From: Streptomyces sp. GESEQ-35
Lineage (GTDB): Bacteria > Actinomycetota > Actinomycetes > Streptomycetales > Streptomycetaceae
Direction: 5' to 3'
Assembly (NCBI RefSeq): GCF_017948485.1
Contig: NZ_JAFFSX010000003.1
Coordinates: 372,001 to 436,000, forward strand
Length of the DNA stretch: 64,000 bases
The translations under genes were made by a program, and so were the position numbers. The notes below the pieces were generated by a model. That model searched no databases and was not told where the DNA came from. It saw nothing but the letters and a program-made list of their open reading frames with translations. Below, piece after piece: positions 53,418 to 62,282 of the stretch. The first letter of the stretch is position 1. Each line of letters starts with the position of its first letter.

Positions 53418-54296
53418 GTGGTGACGAACCAGCCAGCCCTGCCCCAACCGCTGGTCTCCACCGACTGGCTCGCAGAACACCTCGGCGACCCGGACCTGCG
53501 GATCCTGGACGCGACCGCTCACCTGGAGGGGCCCGAATCCGGCTCCGCCGGGTGGAGTCTGCGCCCCGGGCTGGACAACTACCTCGCCGCACACATCCCG
53601 GGCGCGGCGTACGCCGACGTCCTCGGCGAGCTGTCCGAGCCCGACGGGGGCATCGCCAGCAAGCCCTCCCCGGCGCGGTTCGCCGCGGCAGCCGGCCGCC
53701 TGGGCCTCGGCCCAGGCAGCCGGGTGGTGGTCTACGCGCTCGAGCCACACTGGGCCACCCGCCTGTGGTGGCTGCTGCGCGCAGGCGGTGTCGACAACGC
53801 CGCAGTGCTCGACGGCGGACTGCGCAAGTGGACCGCCGAAAGGCGGCCGACCGCAACCGGCGTGGAAACCTACCCAGCGACCGAATTCGTCGGCGAGCCG
53901 CGACCGCGAATGTTCGCCGAACTCGACGAGGTCAAGCGGGTGGTCGACGCCGGTGCCGGCGCGTGCCTGATCAACAGCCTTTCCCCACAGGACCACCACG
54001 CGGTCCAGACCGACAACTTCGCCCGTCCCGGCCACATCCCCGGCAGCGTCAACGTGTTCATGGCCCACCTGCTCGACCCGGCCACCGGCACATTCAAGCC
54101 GCCCGACCAGCTCCGCGAGATCTTCGCCGACGTGCTGTCCCAACCAGGACGCAAGGTCACCTACTGCGGCGCCGGGATCGCGGCGACCAGCGACGCGTTT
54201 GCCCTGATGCTGCTCGGCGAGCCCGACGTCGCGCTCTACGACGGCTCGCTCGAACAGTGGACCAATAACCCCGAACTCCCCCTGGAAGTAGGCTGA
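53418..54296 (+). CDS. Sulfurtransferase, tandem rhodanese type
   Basis: About 292 residues, two rhodanese domains (first residues VSTDWLAEHLGDPDLRILDA, second with the catalytic Cys loop VTYCGAGIAATSDAFALML). It moves sulfane sulfur from thiosulfate or 3-mercaptopyruvate to thiophilic acceptors. GTG 53418 has GGAAGAAG before it; frame open upstream to 53271 is Pro/Ala-rich and not supported. Lies 163 bases after the SDR. Confidence 0.88.
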   Translation: MVTNQPALPQPLVSTDWLAEHLGDPDLRILDATAHLEGPESGSAGWSLRPGLDNYLAAHIPGAAYADVLGELSEPDGGIASKPSPARFAAAAGRLGLGPGSRVVVYALEPHWATRLWWLLRAGGVDNAAVLDGGLRKWTAERRPTATGVETYPATEFVGEPRPRMFAELDEVKRVVDAGAGACLINSLSPQDHHAVQTDNFARPGHIPGSVNVFMAHLLDPATGTFKPPDQLREIFADVLSQPGRKVTYCGAGIAATSDAFALMLLGEPDVALYDGSLEQWTNNPELPLEVG

Positions 54297-54301
54297 TTAC
54301 A

Positions 54302-55273
54302 GTGAGTATGCGCGTTTTTGTCACCGGCGCGTCCGGATGGATCGGCTCCGCCCTCATCCCCGAACTCATCAGCGCGGGCCACGAAGTCACCGGCCTCGCC
54401 CGCTCGGACGCCTCGGCCGCCGCCCTCACCGAGGCCGGGGCCCGAGTACATCGCGGCGATCTCGACGATCTCGACGCTCTGCGCAGCGCGGCCCAGGCGT
54501 CGGACGGCGTGATCCACCTCGCCTTCAACGTCGGCCTTGCGCTCTCCGGGAACTTCCAGGGCGCGGTCGACGCGGACCGACGCGCAGTCCAGGCGCTGGG
54601 CGAGGCCCTCACCGGTTCCGATCGGCCACTGGTCATGGCCTCCGTGACGCTCGTGCTGGAACCGGGGCGAGTGGGAACCGAAACCGACGCACCCGGTCTC
54701 GACCCGGCCGACGCCGTCGGGCCGCGGGCCCGAATCGTCCCGGAGCAGGCCGCGCTGTCGTTCGCTTCGCGCGGCGTCCGCGCGTCGGCCGTGCGCCTTC
54801 CCCCGACGGTCTACGGCGACGGGGATCGCGGATTCCTCGCGAGCCAGATCGCCATCGCCCAGGCCAGGGGAGTCTCCGGCTTCCTCGGCGACGGCTCGAA
54901 CCGCTGGTCGGCCGTGCACCGGCTCGATGCGGCACACGCGTTCCGCCTGGCTCTGGAGAAAGCCCCGGCGGGATCGCTGCTGCACGCGGTCGCGGACGAA
55001 GGCGTGCCGACCCGCGCCATCGCCGAGGTGATCGGGCGACACCTCGAACTCCCGGTACGTTCCGTCCCCGCCGGTGACGCGAACGAGCACTTCGGCCCCC
55101 TGGCGCCCTTCCTGGCCTTCGACAACCCGGCCTCCAGTGTGCTGACCCGCAAGCTACTGGGCTGGCAGCCGACCCGACCCGGGCTCATCGAGGACCTCGA
55201 CGAGGGCCACTACTTCCGCAGCCTGCCCACACCGGCAGCCGAACCCAAGGGCCATCACGGAGGAACCTCGTGA
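54302..55273 (+). CDS. NAD-dependent epimerase/dehydratase family protein
   Basis: A 323-residue extended SDR. Rossmann motif RVFVTGASGWIGSALIPELI; SAVRLPPTVYGDGDRGFLAS and the later LPVRSVPAGDANEHFGPLAP. It resembles NAD(P)H-dependent reductases of the atypical type; a canonical YxxxK is not evident. Starts at GTG 54302 (ATG 54308 is an alternative), 5 bases after the sulfurtransferase. Overlaps next gene by GTGA. Confidence 0.87.
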   Translation: MSMRVFVTGASGWIGSALIPELISAGHEVTGLARSDASAAALTEAGARVHRGDLDDLDALRSAAQASDGVIHLAFNVGLALSGNFQGAVDADRRAVQALGEALTGSDRPLVMASVTLVLEPGRVGTETDAPGLDPADAVGPRARIVPEQAALSFASRGVRASAVRLPPTVYGDGDRGFLASQIAIAQARGVSGFLGDGSNRWSAVHRLDAAHAFRLALEKAPAGSLLHAVADEGVPTRAIAEVIGRHLELPVRSVPAGDANEHFGPLAPFLAFDNPASSVLTRKLLGWQPTRPGLIEDLDEGHYFRSLPTPAAEPKGHHGGTS

Positions 55274-56205
55274 ACATCGGCGTCACCCTGTCCTCCCTCC
55301 AGGCAACCCCAGGCGCCGCCAACGTCGTCGACCGTGCCGTCGATCTCGGCTCCCAGGCCGAGCGCCTCGGACTCGACTCGGTGTGGTTCCCGCAGCTGGG
55401 CGGCTACGACGCGATCGCGGTGGCCTCCGCGGTGGGCCGCGCCGTACCCCGTATCCGCGTCGGCCCCGCCGTGGTTCCGATCTTCCCCAGGCATCCGCAG
55501 CTACTCGCGTCCGCGGCCAAGACCGCACAAGCCGCCACCACCGGCCGGTTTCAACTGGGCATCGGGCTGGGCGCCAAGCACGTGCTGGAACCCGCCTACG
55601 GCCTGCCCTACCCACCACCGATCACCCACCTCCGCGAGTACCTCAGCGCGCTACGGCCGCTGCTCGCAGGCGCGGACACCGGCTTCACCGGCGCCACCGT
55701 GACCTCGCACCCGTTCGGCCCCACAGCAGTGCCTGGCGCAGAGCAGCCCATCCCCGTGGTGGTGGCCGCGATGGGACCACAGGCGCTGCGAGTCACCGGC
55801 GAACTCGCGGACGGCACCGTCACGTTCCTGGCCGGCCCGCGCGCGCTGGAGCAACACATCGTCCCCGCGCTCACGAAGGCCGCTGTCGACGCGGGCCGCC
55901 CGCCACCCCGGATCATCGTCACCGTACTCGCCGTGGTCACCGACCAGGCCGAGCAGGTGACCGCTTCCGCGACCGAGCAGCTGGCCTTCTACGAAACGAT
56001 CCCCTCCCACCAGCGGGTTTTCTCCTGGGAAGGCGTGGACAGGGCCGCGGAGTTGGTCGTGGCCGGCGACGAGGACACCGTGGCCGCCGGGCTGCGCCGC
56101 TACCTCGATGCGGGCGCCACCGAAATCACGCTCTACCTCACCGAATTGGCCGGGGAGGCGGACCGGGAGCGCACCTGGCGCCTCGCCGGAGAGCTGGCCG
56201 ACTGA
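55270..56205 (+). CDS. Luciferase-like monooxygenase/F420-type oxidoreductase
   Basis: A 311-residue TIM-barrel protein of the luciferase-like superfamily (LLM class, TIGR03620-like). MNIGVTLSSLQATPGAANVV, IRVGPAVVPIFPRHPQLLAS and GRFQLGIGLGAKHVLE are characteristic. Uses F420 or FMN. GTG start overlaps the epimerase stop (GTGA). Confidence 0.88.
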   Translation: MNIGVTLSSLQATPGAANVVDRAVDLGSQAERLGLDSVWFPQLGGYDAIAVASAVGRAVPRIRVGPAVVPIFPRHPQLLASAAKTAQAATTGRFQLGIGLGAKHVLEPAYGLPYPPPITHLREYLSALRPLLAGADTGFTGATVTSHPFGPTAVPGAEQPIPVVVAAMGPQALRVTGELADGTVTFLAGPRALEQHIVPALTKAAVDAGRPPPRIIVTVLAVVTDQAEQVTASATEQLAFYETIPSHQRVFSWEGVDRAAELVVAGDEDTVAAGLRRYLDAGATEITLYLTELAGEADRERTWRLAGELAD

Positions 56206-56216
56206 CGAGGAGCCGT

Positions 56217-56240
56217 CCTCGCCGGCCTGCGCCGGCGAGG
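56217..56240 (+). terminator. GC-rich hairpin inside the right-hand operon
   Basis: CCTCGCCGGC-ctgc-GCCGGCGAGG, perfect 10-bp arms 11 bases past the LLM gene stop. No T-tract. It could partly terminate or attenuate before the next SDR. Confidence 0.5.
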
Positions 56241-56343
56241 GCAGGGGTGGCCGCAGCACAACCGGACGACGACGCGGTTCCCCTCGATCCGACAGCAGCA
56301 GGCCACAGGCCATTGACCAACCGCCCCGGCCCCTGGAGGAATC

Positions 56344-57261
56344 ATGAACGACAAATGGACCGCCAGCGACGTTCCCGGCCAGTCCGGCCGTGTCGCCGTG
56401 GTCACCGGCTCCAATACCGGCATCGGATTCGACACCGCCCAGGTCCTCGCCGCGCACGGCGCGACGGTGGTGCTCGCGGTGCGGAGCACGGACAAGGGCC
56501 ACCAGGCCGCCGCCCGGATCGCCGCAGCCGTTCCCCAGGCGGATGTCACCGTGCAGCCCCTCGACCTGACCTCGCTCGATTCCGTACGCGCCGCGGCTGA
56601 CACGCTGCGAGCCACGTACCCCACGATCGACCTGCTGATCAACAACGCCGGGGTGATGTACACGCCCAAGAGCACCACCCGCGACGGCTTCGAGCTGCAG
56701 TTCGGCACCAACCACCTCGGCCACTTCGCACTGACCGGCTTGCTGCTGGAGCGAATGCTGCCGGTCGCCGGCTCCCGGGTGGTGACTGTCAGCAGCATCG
56801 TCCACCGTGTCCAGGCCGACGTCGACCTGGAGGACCTCCAGTGGGAACGCCGGACCTACAGCCGGGGAGGTGCCTACGGTCAGTCGAAGCTGGCGAACCT
56901 GCTGTTCACCTACGAACTCCAGCGCCGGCTCGCCGGCAAGGGCTCGACCATCGCCGTCGCCGCCCACCCGGGCATCGCGGACACAGACCTGATGCGCAAC
57001 TCACCTCTGCCCGTCCGCGCGCTGGCCGCCGTGATCCGTCCGTGGCTGTTGCAGACCGCGGAGCGCGGAGCGCTGCCCACACTGCGCGCGGCGACCGATC
57101 CAGGCGTGCAGGGCGGGGAGTTCTACGGCCCGGACGGGTTCCTCGAGGGCAGAGGCCGTCCCGTGCGGGTGAAGTCCAGCAAAAAGTCCCACGACGCAAA
57201 CCTGCAACACCGTCTGTGGGAGGAGTCGGAGCAGGTGACAGGTGTGTCGTTCCCCGTCTAG
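56344..57261 (+). CDS. SDR family oxidoreductase, retinol-dehydrogenase-like
   Basis: A 305-residue short-chain dehydrogenase with VAVVTGSNTGIGFDTAQVLA, NNAGVMYTP and the catalytic YGQSKLANLLFTYELQRRLA. The C-terminus (EFYGPDGFLEGRGRPVRVKS) is typical of the WWOX/retinol dehydrogenase-like group. TGGAGGA precedes the ATG. Confidence 0.91.
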   Translation: MNDKWTASDVPGQSGRVAVVTGSNTGIGFDTAQVLAAHGATVVLAVRSTDKGHQAAARIAAAVPQADVTVQPLDLTSLDSVRAAADTLRATYPTIDLLINNAGVMYTPKSTTRDGFELQFGTNHLGHFALTGLLLERMLPVAGSRVVTVSSIVHRVQADVDLEDLQWERRTYSRGGAYGQSKLANLLFTYELQRRLAGKGSTIAVAAHPGIADTDLMRNSPLPVRALAAVIRPWLLQTAERGALPTLRAATDPGVQGGEFYGPDGFLEGRGRPVRVKSSKKSHDANLQHRLWEESEQVTGVSFPV

Positions 57262-57715
57262 TTTCCCGGCCCTGAGTTCTACGGTCCGGTGGAGTTGCAG
57301 CAGGGAGACCGGGAGTCCTGCTGGTTCCCACACAGTCCGCGCGGCGGACTCCGGAGGGGCGGGCAGGCCGGCGCGGGGCGTGGCGCTGCCGGCACAGACC
57401 GTGCAGTGCGCCGACGGCCGGGGCAACATCGCGGTGGCCGCCGAGTTGGTTGAGGGTCACCCGGTCCTGCGCCGAGCGGGCGAGGTCGCCGGCACGGAAC
57501 AGGACGAGCGGCGGAAGACCACCGACACGCCCGACGCCGACCTTGCCACGGACCGGGCCGCCGGCCGACGTGAGATCCCGGTGCCTGTCGTCGAGCCGGC
57601 GGGTGAAGCCGCCTGGAGCCGGCCGACACCTCAGTTGCCTGTGCCGACCCGGAGGACGGGTGCTTCCACCACGCCCTTCGCACCGGCACACCGACCTGGA
57701 GAGAGAGAAGAACCC
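57262..57715 (+). other. 454-bp gap with coding debris
   Basis: No intact gene is convincing. The first codons after the SDR stop read FPGPEFYGPVELQQG in one frame, resembling the EFYGPDGF tail of the SDR just before, so this may be a decayed duplicate. The frame open to 58123 (from 57242) is a composite and not credible as a protein before GTG 57716. The sequence stays GC-rich. Confidence 0.4.
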
Positions 57716-58123
57716 GTGACCACCACTACGCCCGAGCAGAATCGGGCCCTTGTCCTTGAAGCGTTCGACACCCTGTTCAACCGGCGCGACTACGGCGCCG
57801 CCGAACGCTACTGGTCCCCCGACTACATCCAGCACAGCGCCCACATCGGCCCCGGACGTGACGGGCTGTTCGACCTGATCAAAGCCCTGCCCGCGCACTT
57901 CAGGCACGAGGTCGACTTCACCATGGCCGAGGACGACATGGTCATGGTCCGCGGCCGGTTCAGCGGCCACGGCCAGCCCAGGCCGTGGATCGCCGTCGAC
58001 TTCGTCCGCATCGAAGACGGACTGCTCAAGGAGCACTGGGACGTCATCGAGGACGAAGCCTCCCGCACCAACTCCGCCAGCGGTCTGCCCATGTACGGAA
58101 CCGCGTTCCCCGACGAGCCCTGA
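57716..58123 (+). CDS. SnoaL-like/NTF2-like protein
   Basis: A 135-residue alpha+beta barrel protein: EAFDTLFNRRDYGAAERYWS, DYIQHSAHIGPGRDGLFDLI and DMVMVRGRFSGHGQPRPWIA. Related to polyketide cyclases and ester-cyclase like SnoaL; may bind a hydrophobic substrate. GTG 57716 is preceded by GAGAGAGAAG. Downstream partner is the tautomerase. Confidence 0.85.
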   Translation: MTTTTPEQNRALVLEAFDTLFNRRDYGAAERYWSPDYIQHSAHIGPGRDGLFDLIKALPAHFRHEVDFTMAEDDMVMVRGRFSGHGQPRPWIAVDFVRIEDGLLKEHWDVIEDEASRTNSASGLPMYGTAFPDEP

Positions 58124-58177
58124 CACCCCTGGCGCGCCAACTTTCCGCCAGATACGAGAGGACAGGGAGGACAGCTC

Positions 58178-58600
58178 ATGCCGCTGATCGATGTGATGGC
58201 CGCTGCCGGAACGTTCGCCGACAAGCAGACCCTGGCCCAGGACCTCGCCAGGACGCTGATGCACTGGGAGCAGGTCCCCGAGATCCCCTTCTTCTCCGAC
58301 AACACCGCAGCGTTCATCCACGACCTGGAGCCCGCCGCGATCTCCACTGCGGCCGGCGCGGGCAACCACGTCCGCGTCCAGGTCACCACCAACGCCGGAG
58401 CGCTCAACCGCGAACAGCAACTCGGCGTCGTCGCGGAGATCACCGCCCTGATCGCCCGAGCCGCGCAGGACCCTGGTCTCGCCGACCGGACGTGGGTGGC
58501 GCTGTGCGAGGCGGTGGAAGGCGGCTGGGGCATCGCCGGGCACGCCTACACCAACCCCGAGATCGTCCAGACGGCCCGCAGACTGCTCGGCAAGGAGTGA
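58178..58600 (+). CDS. Tautomerase family protein
   Basis: A 140-residue protein of the 4-oxalocrotonate tautomerase/MIF superfamily, starting with the catalytic Pro after Met (MPLIDVMAAAGTFADKQTLA). VEGGWGIAGHAYTNPEIVQT near the end. It promotes keto-enol tautomerisation of small oxoacids. GGGAGG lies before ATG 58178. Last credible gene of the plus-strand redox run. Confidence 0.85.
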   Translation: MPLIDVMAAAGTFADKQTLAQDLARTLMHWEQVPEIPFFSDNTAAFIHDLEPAAISTAAGAGNHVRVQVTTNAGALNREQQLGVVAEITALIARAAQDPGLADRTWVALCEAVEGGWGIAGHAYTNPEIVQTARRLLGKE

Positions 58601-59160
58601 ACCAAGTCGCGCCGCGCCCGGGTCCCGGGTGTTCGTTCCCTGAGGACCGGGACTCGGGCGCGGTGGTGAACCGTGCGGATTCTGTACTCCGTCGAGTTCC
58701 TCCCGGCCCCCGACGACCGCTGGGCCGCAGCCTGGCGGCAGACCACCGACGACCAGAGCAACGGCTTCCTCGGCGGTGTCCGCCTCCCCGACGATCTGGG
58801 AACGGGACGGCCCAGCGACGAGGTAGCGCCCGCCAGGAAGGCCCGGCGGTGTTCGGGCAGGCTCGACGCCTTGCCCGGAGCATGGCGCGGACGGCCAGAT
58901 CGCGCACGCTTCACGGGGCCCGAACACCGGCAGGCACGTCCGATTCGGCCGCCTCCGCGCAGCCGGAACCGCACCGAAGCGTCGCTTCCCGAGCGGCTGA
59001 CCGGGCCTGCTGGGAGGCACGCTCCGGCAGGCCCCCGGCGCCGCGGCGAGCAGGGCAAGGCCGTCAGGCTCACAGCAGCCATCGGGCTGTCACCGGTCGC
59101 GATCGCCGGGGCGGGTGCCTCGCCCTCAGTGCCTTGCGGTGCTCCTTGCGCTGATCGGCC
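58601..59160. other. 560-bp region without a convincing gene
   Basis: A plus-strand frame starts at GTG 58673 (RILYSVEFLPAPDDRWAAAW) and runs to 59272, overlapping the XRE gene; it shows no family pattern and turns Arg/Pro-rich after about 40 residues. The minus strand is equally unconvincing. Probably intergenic with gene debris. Confidence 0.4.
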
Positions 59161-60036
59161 TCATCCCGCGCTTGTTCTTGGAGGGAGGTCAATCAAGCGC
59201 AGGTCGTCGGCGCAGCTGGCGCTGAGATCCTCCAGAGCCTTGGCGGACGGGCTTCCGGGAGCCGCGGTGTAGACGACCACCCGGAGGTCGTTGCGGTGTG
59301 TGGTGAGGATGTCGCAGTCCACGTGCAGCACCCCCAGTCGCGGATGGTCGATGGTCTTGTGTTCCTGTTCGTAGAGACCGACGCGACGCAGGTCCCATAG
59401 CTTGTGGAACCTCGGGCTGGCCTCGCGCAGGTCGCTGATCAGCTGCGCCAGGCGCTGGCCTGCCGGGTACTTGCCGGAGCTCGACCGCAGGTCCGCGACG
59501 ATGGCTTCTTCGTACTCGTGCTGCTGATCGGGTGTGCGCACCACGTGTGTGGGCAACTCCATGAACTGTCGCCACGCCATGTTGCGTTCGGGTTCGGGGC
59601 GCTCCAGCGGGTCGCCTATCGCCGCGGCCCACATCGCATTCCACGCGACCGGGTTCCACCCCGCGTCGTAGACGGCTGCGGGGCTTCCCGAAAGCTGCTC
59701 CACCAGCCGGCGCGTGCTGGGTGGCAGCGCGCCGGTGATGGGCTTGTCTTCGGGTACCAGGTGCCCAGCGAGCCGGAACAGGTGTTCGCGTTCGGCGTCG
59801 GTCAGGCGCAGGGCACGGGCCAGCGCGGTCAGTACCTGGACCGACGGTGCGCTCGCGCGGCCCTGTTCGAGCTGGACGAGGTAGTCGGTGGACACACCTG
59901 CCAGGCGGGCGAGTTCCTCGCGGCGAAGGCCGCGGGCCCGCCGGTTCGCAGCCGTGGGCAGCCCGAACTCCTCGGGAGTCGCCCGGTCCCGCCAGCCGCG
60001 CAGCGTCGCGCCGAACTCGTTGGTCGAAGCCGCCAC
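59161..60036 (-). CDS. XRE family regulator with MmyB-like ligand domain
   Basis: A 291-residue protein with an N-terminal lambda-repressor-type HTH (about 25-85; GLRREELARLAGVSTDYLVQ) and the MmyB-like domain (about 100-285; VYDAGWNPVAWNAMWAAAIG, ERNMAWRQFMELP). Such regulators bind fatty-acid-like ligands and commonly control divergent SDR genes. GTG 60036 follows TAGAAT by 7 bases, indicating a leaderless transcript; the frame extends to 60156. Confidence 0.91.
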   Translation of the reverse strand: MAASTNEFGATLRGWRDRATPEEFGLPTAANRRARGLRREELARLAGVSTDYLVQLEQGRASAPSVQVLTALARALRLTDAEREHLFRLAGHLVPEDKPITGALPPSTRRLVEQLSGSPAAVYDAGWNPVAWNAMWAAAIGDPLERPEPERNMAWRQFMELPTHVVRTPDQQHEYEEAIVADLRSSSGKYPAGQRLAQLISDLREASPRFHKLWDLRRVGLYEQEHKTIDHPRLGVLHVDCDILTTHRNDLRVVVYTAAPGSPSAKALEDLSASCADDLRLIDLPPRTSAG

Positions 60037-60043
60037 GGCTTCG

Positions 60044-60049
60044 ATTCTA
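60044..60049 (-). promoter_or_regulatory. -10 element, leaderless XRE gene
   Basis: TAGAAT on the minus strand 7 bases before GTG 60036, a close match to the TANNNT consensus. Confidence 0.5.
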
Positions 60050-60152
60050 CGGCTGGGCACGATGCCCTGGCCTGCATCGCCTGCCTGAGTGGGGCCGGCG
60101 GAAAGCCGCCGACTGCCGCCATCCCTTGCCGCCGGAGTCGAGTGCTGGGGAG

Positions 60153-61271
60153 TCACAGCCGGTCAGCGAACCAATCGGCGATCGCCTGTCGCGCGGGATC
60201 GGGGTCATCCACGTTGCAGTGCTCCTCGCCGCCGTCCACGCCGTCGAAGACACGCAGTTCCTTGTCGCTGGAGCCGGCGGCCTCGAACGCCTGCTCCGCG
60301 TCGGACAACGGGATGCCCTTGTCGTCCGAAGCGTGCACGATCAGCAGCGGCTGGGTCAGGTGCGGGATCGCATCAGCGAGCCTGAAGTCCCGGACCCGCG
60401 CCAGTGCCTGCTCCATCGTCTCGGTGCCCATCACCCACGGCAGCTGCCAGAACGGCACAGGGGTGTGCTTGGACCGGGTGTCCCAGCGGTGCTGCCACAG
60501 CGCGCCGTAGTCCCATACTCCGCCCCACGCGGCCACGGCCTTGATCCGGTGCTCGAAGCTGGCGCCGCGCGGGGCGTAATAGCCGCCCAGGCTGATGCCC
60601 AGCAGCCCGATCCGGGCGGGGTCGACGTCCGGGCGCGTGACGAGGTAGTCCACGATCGCGGTGGTGGGAACCTCGTAGTCGGGTCGGGACGGCACGCCGC
60701 GCAGCCGCAGCGGCTCCCCCGTACCGGGCGTGTCGATCACGAGACAGGCGATGCCGCGGTCGGCGAATTCGTCGCGGATGAACCCGTACAGCAGTTCCTT
60801 GGTGACATCGAAACCGTTGTAGAAGATCACCACGGGGGCGGGGCCGTCGACATCGCGGGCGGGGATGAGGTAGCCGGGCAGGATCCCGTCCGGTGATTCG
60901 ACCTCCACCCGCTCCAGCGGACGGTCCATGAGCGCGGCGGCCTTTGTGAACGCCGCACACGCTCGCTGGTAGCTGTTCGTCTTCTCCGGCCCCGGCGGGG
61001 TCTGCCGCTCGCCGGTCAGGTAGTAGGCGGATGCGCGCAGGAACCGGTTGACGGCGCTACGCCGCAATCCGCGGCGAAGGTCCTCCTCGGCGAACTCCGC
61101 CTGCAACGCGCCCGCGCTGTCCCACGCCTTCGTCCACGCGTCGGTGTCCGCCTCTTCGCTTTCGCGCAAGGGGGCGAGTTGGCGGTCGATCTGCCCCAGG
61201 TCGCCACCGGCCATGATCGACAACATCAACGCCGACGACCACATGTAGTTCTTCGGGAAGTAGTTGAACAT
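60153..61271 (-). CDS. Alpha/beta hydrolase (FrsA-like)
   Basis: A 372-residue serine hydrolase. N-terminal helical region (MFNYFPKNYMWSSALMLSIM), then the hydrolase core: oxyanion region VIFYNGFDVTKELLYG, nucleophile elbow LLGISLGGYYAPRGA, Asp in IVHASDDKGIPLSD and His in DGGEEHCNVDDPD. Esterase, C-C hydrolase or 2,6-dihydropseudooxynicotine hydrolase type are possible. ATG 61271 has AAGGAGCGCTC before it; the frame to 61358 crosses a palindromic operator. It lies upstream of the XRE gene on the same strand. Confidence 0.9.
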   Translation of the reverse strand: MFNYFPKNYMWSSALMLSIMAGGDLGQIDRQLAPLRESEEADTDAWTKAWDSAGALQAEFAEEDLRRGLRRSAVNRFLRASAYYLTGERQTPPGPEKTNSYQRACAAFTKAAALMDRPLERVEVESPDGILPGYLIPARDVDGPAPVVIFYNGFDVTKELLYGFIRDEFADRGIACLVIDTPGTGEPLRLRGVPSRPDYEVPTTAIVDYLVTRPDVDPARIGLLGISLGGYYAPRGASFEHRIKAVAAWGGVWDYGALWQHRWDTRSKHTPVPFWQLPWVMGTETMEQALARVRDFRLADAIPHLTQPLLIVHASDDKGIPLSDAEQAFEAAGSSDKELRVFDGVDGGEEHCNVDDPDPARQAIADWFADRL

Positions 61272-61286
61272 GAGCGCTCCTTGATC

Positions 61287-61312
61287 CGGTAACCCCTGAT
61301 CAGGGGTTACCG
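61287..61312. promoter_or_regulatory. Perfect 26-bp palindrome upstream of the hydrolase gene
   Basis: Half-site CGGTAACCCCTGA, its complement following directly. It starts 15 bases upstream of the hydrolase ATG, so a bound regulator would cover the leader. The adjacent XRE/MmyB protein is a candidate binder. Confidence 0.65.
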
Positions 61313-61487
61313 CGACCCATCGGAACAAAACGATCAAAGGTGGTGACGTCAGTACCACCCACAGTGCCTGGTGGGCACGTGGCCGACGGGTTGGGGCGCA
61401 GGGCCGTGAGAGGGACTGGTCGCTGCGGGCGAGCGGATGTCGCTCAGACCGTCTCCGGAGAGAGGCGGCCGGTGGCCTCCTTGGCTG

Positions 61488-61862
61488 CTAGGCCCCGACC
61501 ACGACTTCCACCCGGTCGGTGTAGAAGGCAACGTGGCCGGCGATGTCCGCGACCGCCTCGTAGGGCTCGGAGTAGGACCACACCGCGTCGGCCGGGCCGC
61601 CCTCGGCGAGGGCAATGCTGTAGTAGGACGCGTTGCCCTTGTAGGGGCAGTACGTCTGGGTGGCGCTGGGTGCGAGGAGCGTCTGGTCGACGTCGTCGAG
61701 CGGGATGTACTGGACGGGCGGGTAGTTGGCCTCGCGCAGGGTCAGGGCCCTGGTGGTGTCGGCGACGATATGCGGACCGATGCCGGCCACCACGCGCACG
61801 CCGGTGGTCTCGATGGTGATCGGGTGGTCGGGTCCGGGGATCTTGGGTTCCTGTGCCGTCAT
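61488..61862 (-). CDS. DUF427 family protein
   Basis: A 124-residue protein of the DUF427 family: VADTTRALTLREANYPPVQY, YCPYKGNASYYSIA and AFYTDRVEVVVG. Function unknown; found near redox enzymes. ATG 61862 has GAGGAGAG upstream; longer frame to 61946 overlaps the VOC gene. Confidence 0.88.
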   Translation of the reverse strand: MTAQEPKIPGPDHPITIETTGVRVVAGIGPHIVADTTRALTLREANYPPVQYIPLDDVDQTLLAPSATQTYCPYKGNASYYSIALAEGGPADAVWSYSEPYEAVADIAGHVAFYTDRVEVVVGA

Positions 61863-61891
61863 GGTTCTCTCCTCGCTCTGGTGCGGGTGGC

Positions 61892-62248
61892 TCAGCCGGC
61901 GATGAGGTCGAACTCGTTGCCCTCGATGTCGGCGAACGTCGTCCATCGGGCGCCGTTTCGCTGGACTTCGCCGATCTTCGTCGCCCCGAGCGCGAGCAGA
62001 CGCGCGGTCTCTCCCTCGTAGTCGCCGGTGATCAGATCCGGGTGGAACCGGTTCTTGACGCTCTTGGCCTCGGGAACCTTGTGGAAGGCCAGCCGCGGTC
62101 CGCTGCCGGGATCACCCGCCTCCACGACGGCATCGTGCTCGTCGGCCCCGTCGGCGACCTTGCGGTCCAGGACTGCGGCCCAGAACCGGGCGACGCGTGC
62201 GGCGTCGGTGGCGTCGAAGGACGCGCCGAAGAACTTCGTCGTGCTCAT
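61892..62248 (-). CDS. VOC family protein (glyoxalase/dioxygenase fold)
   Basis: A 118-residue vicinal oxygen chelate-fold protein: DAARVARFWAAVLDRKVADG and FHKVPEAKSVKNRFHPDLIT, WTTFADIEGNEFDL. Two beta-alpha-beta-beta-beta modules. Likely in operon with DUF427, 29 bases downstream. AAGGAGC precedes ATG 62248. Confidence 0.88.
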   Translation of the reverse strand: MSTTKFFGASFDATDAARVARFWAAVLDRKVADGADEHDAVVEAGDPGSGPRLAFHKVPEAKSVKNRFHPDLITGDYEGETARLLALGATKIGEVQRNGARWTTFADIEGNEFDLIAG

Positions 62249-62282
62249 GCGCTGCTCCTTGCTCTCTGCTCTCGTCGACTGA

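Noticed and set aside
58673..59272. Possible novel 199-codon plus-strand gene
   Set aside because: Overlaps the XRE gene, loses coding pattern after about 40 residues and has no family resemblance.
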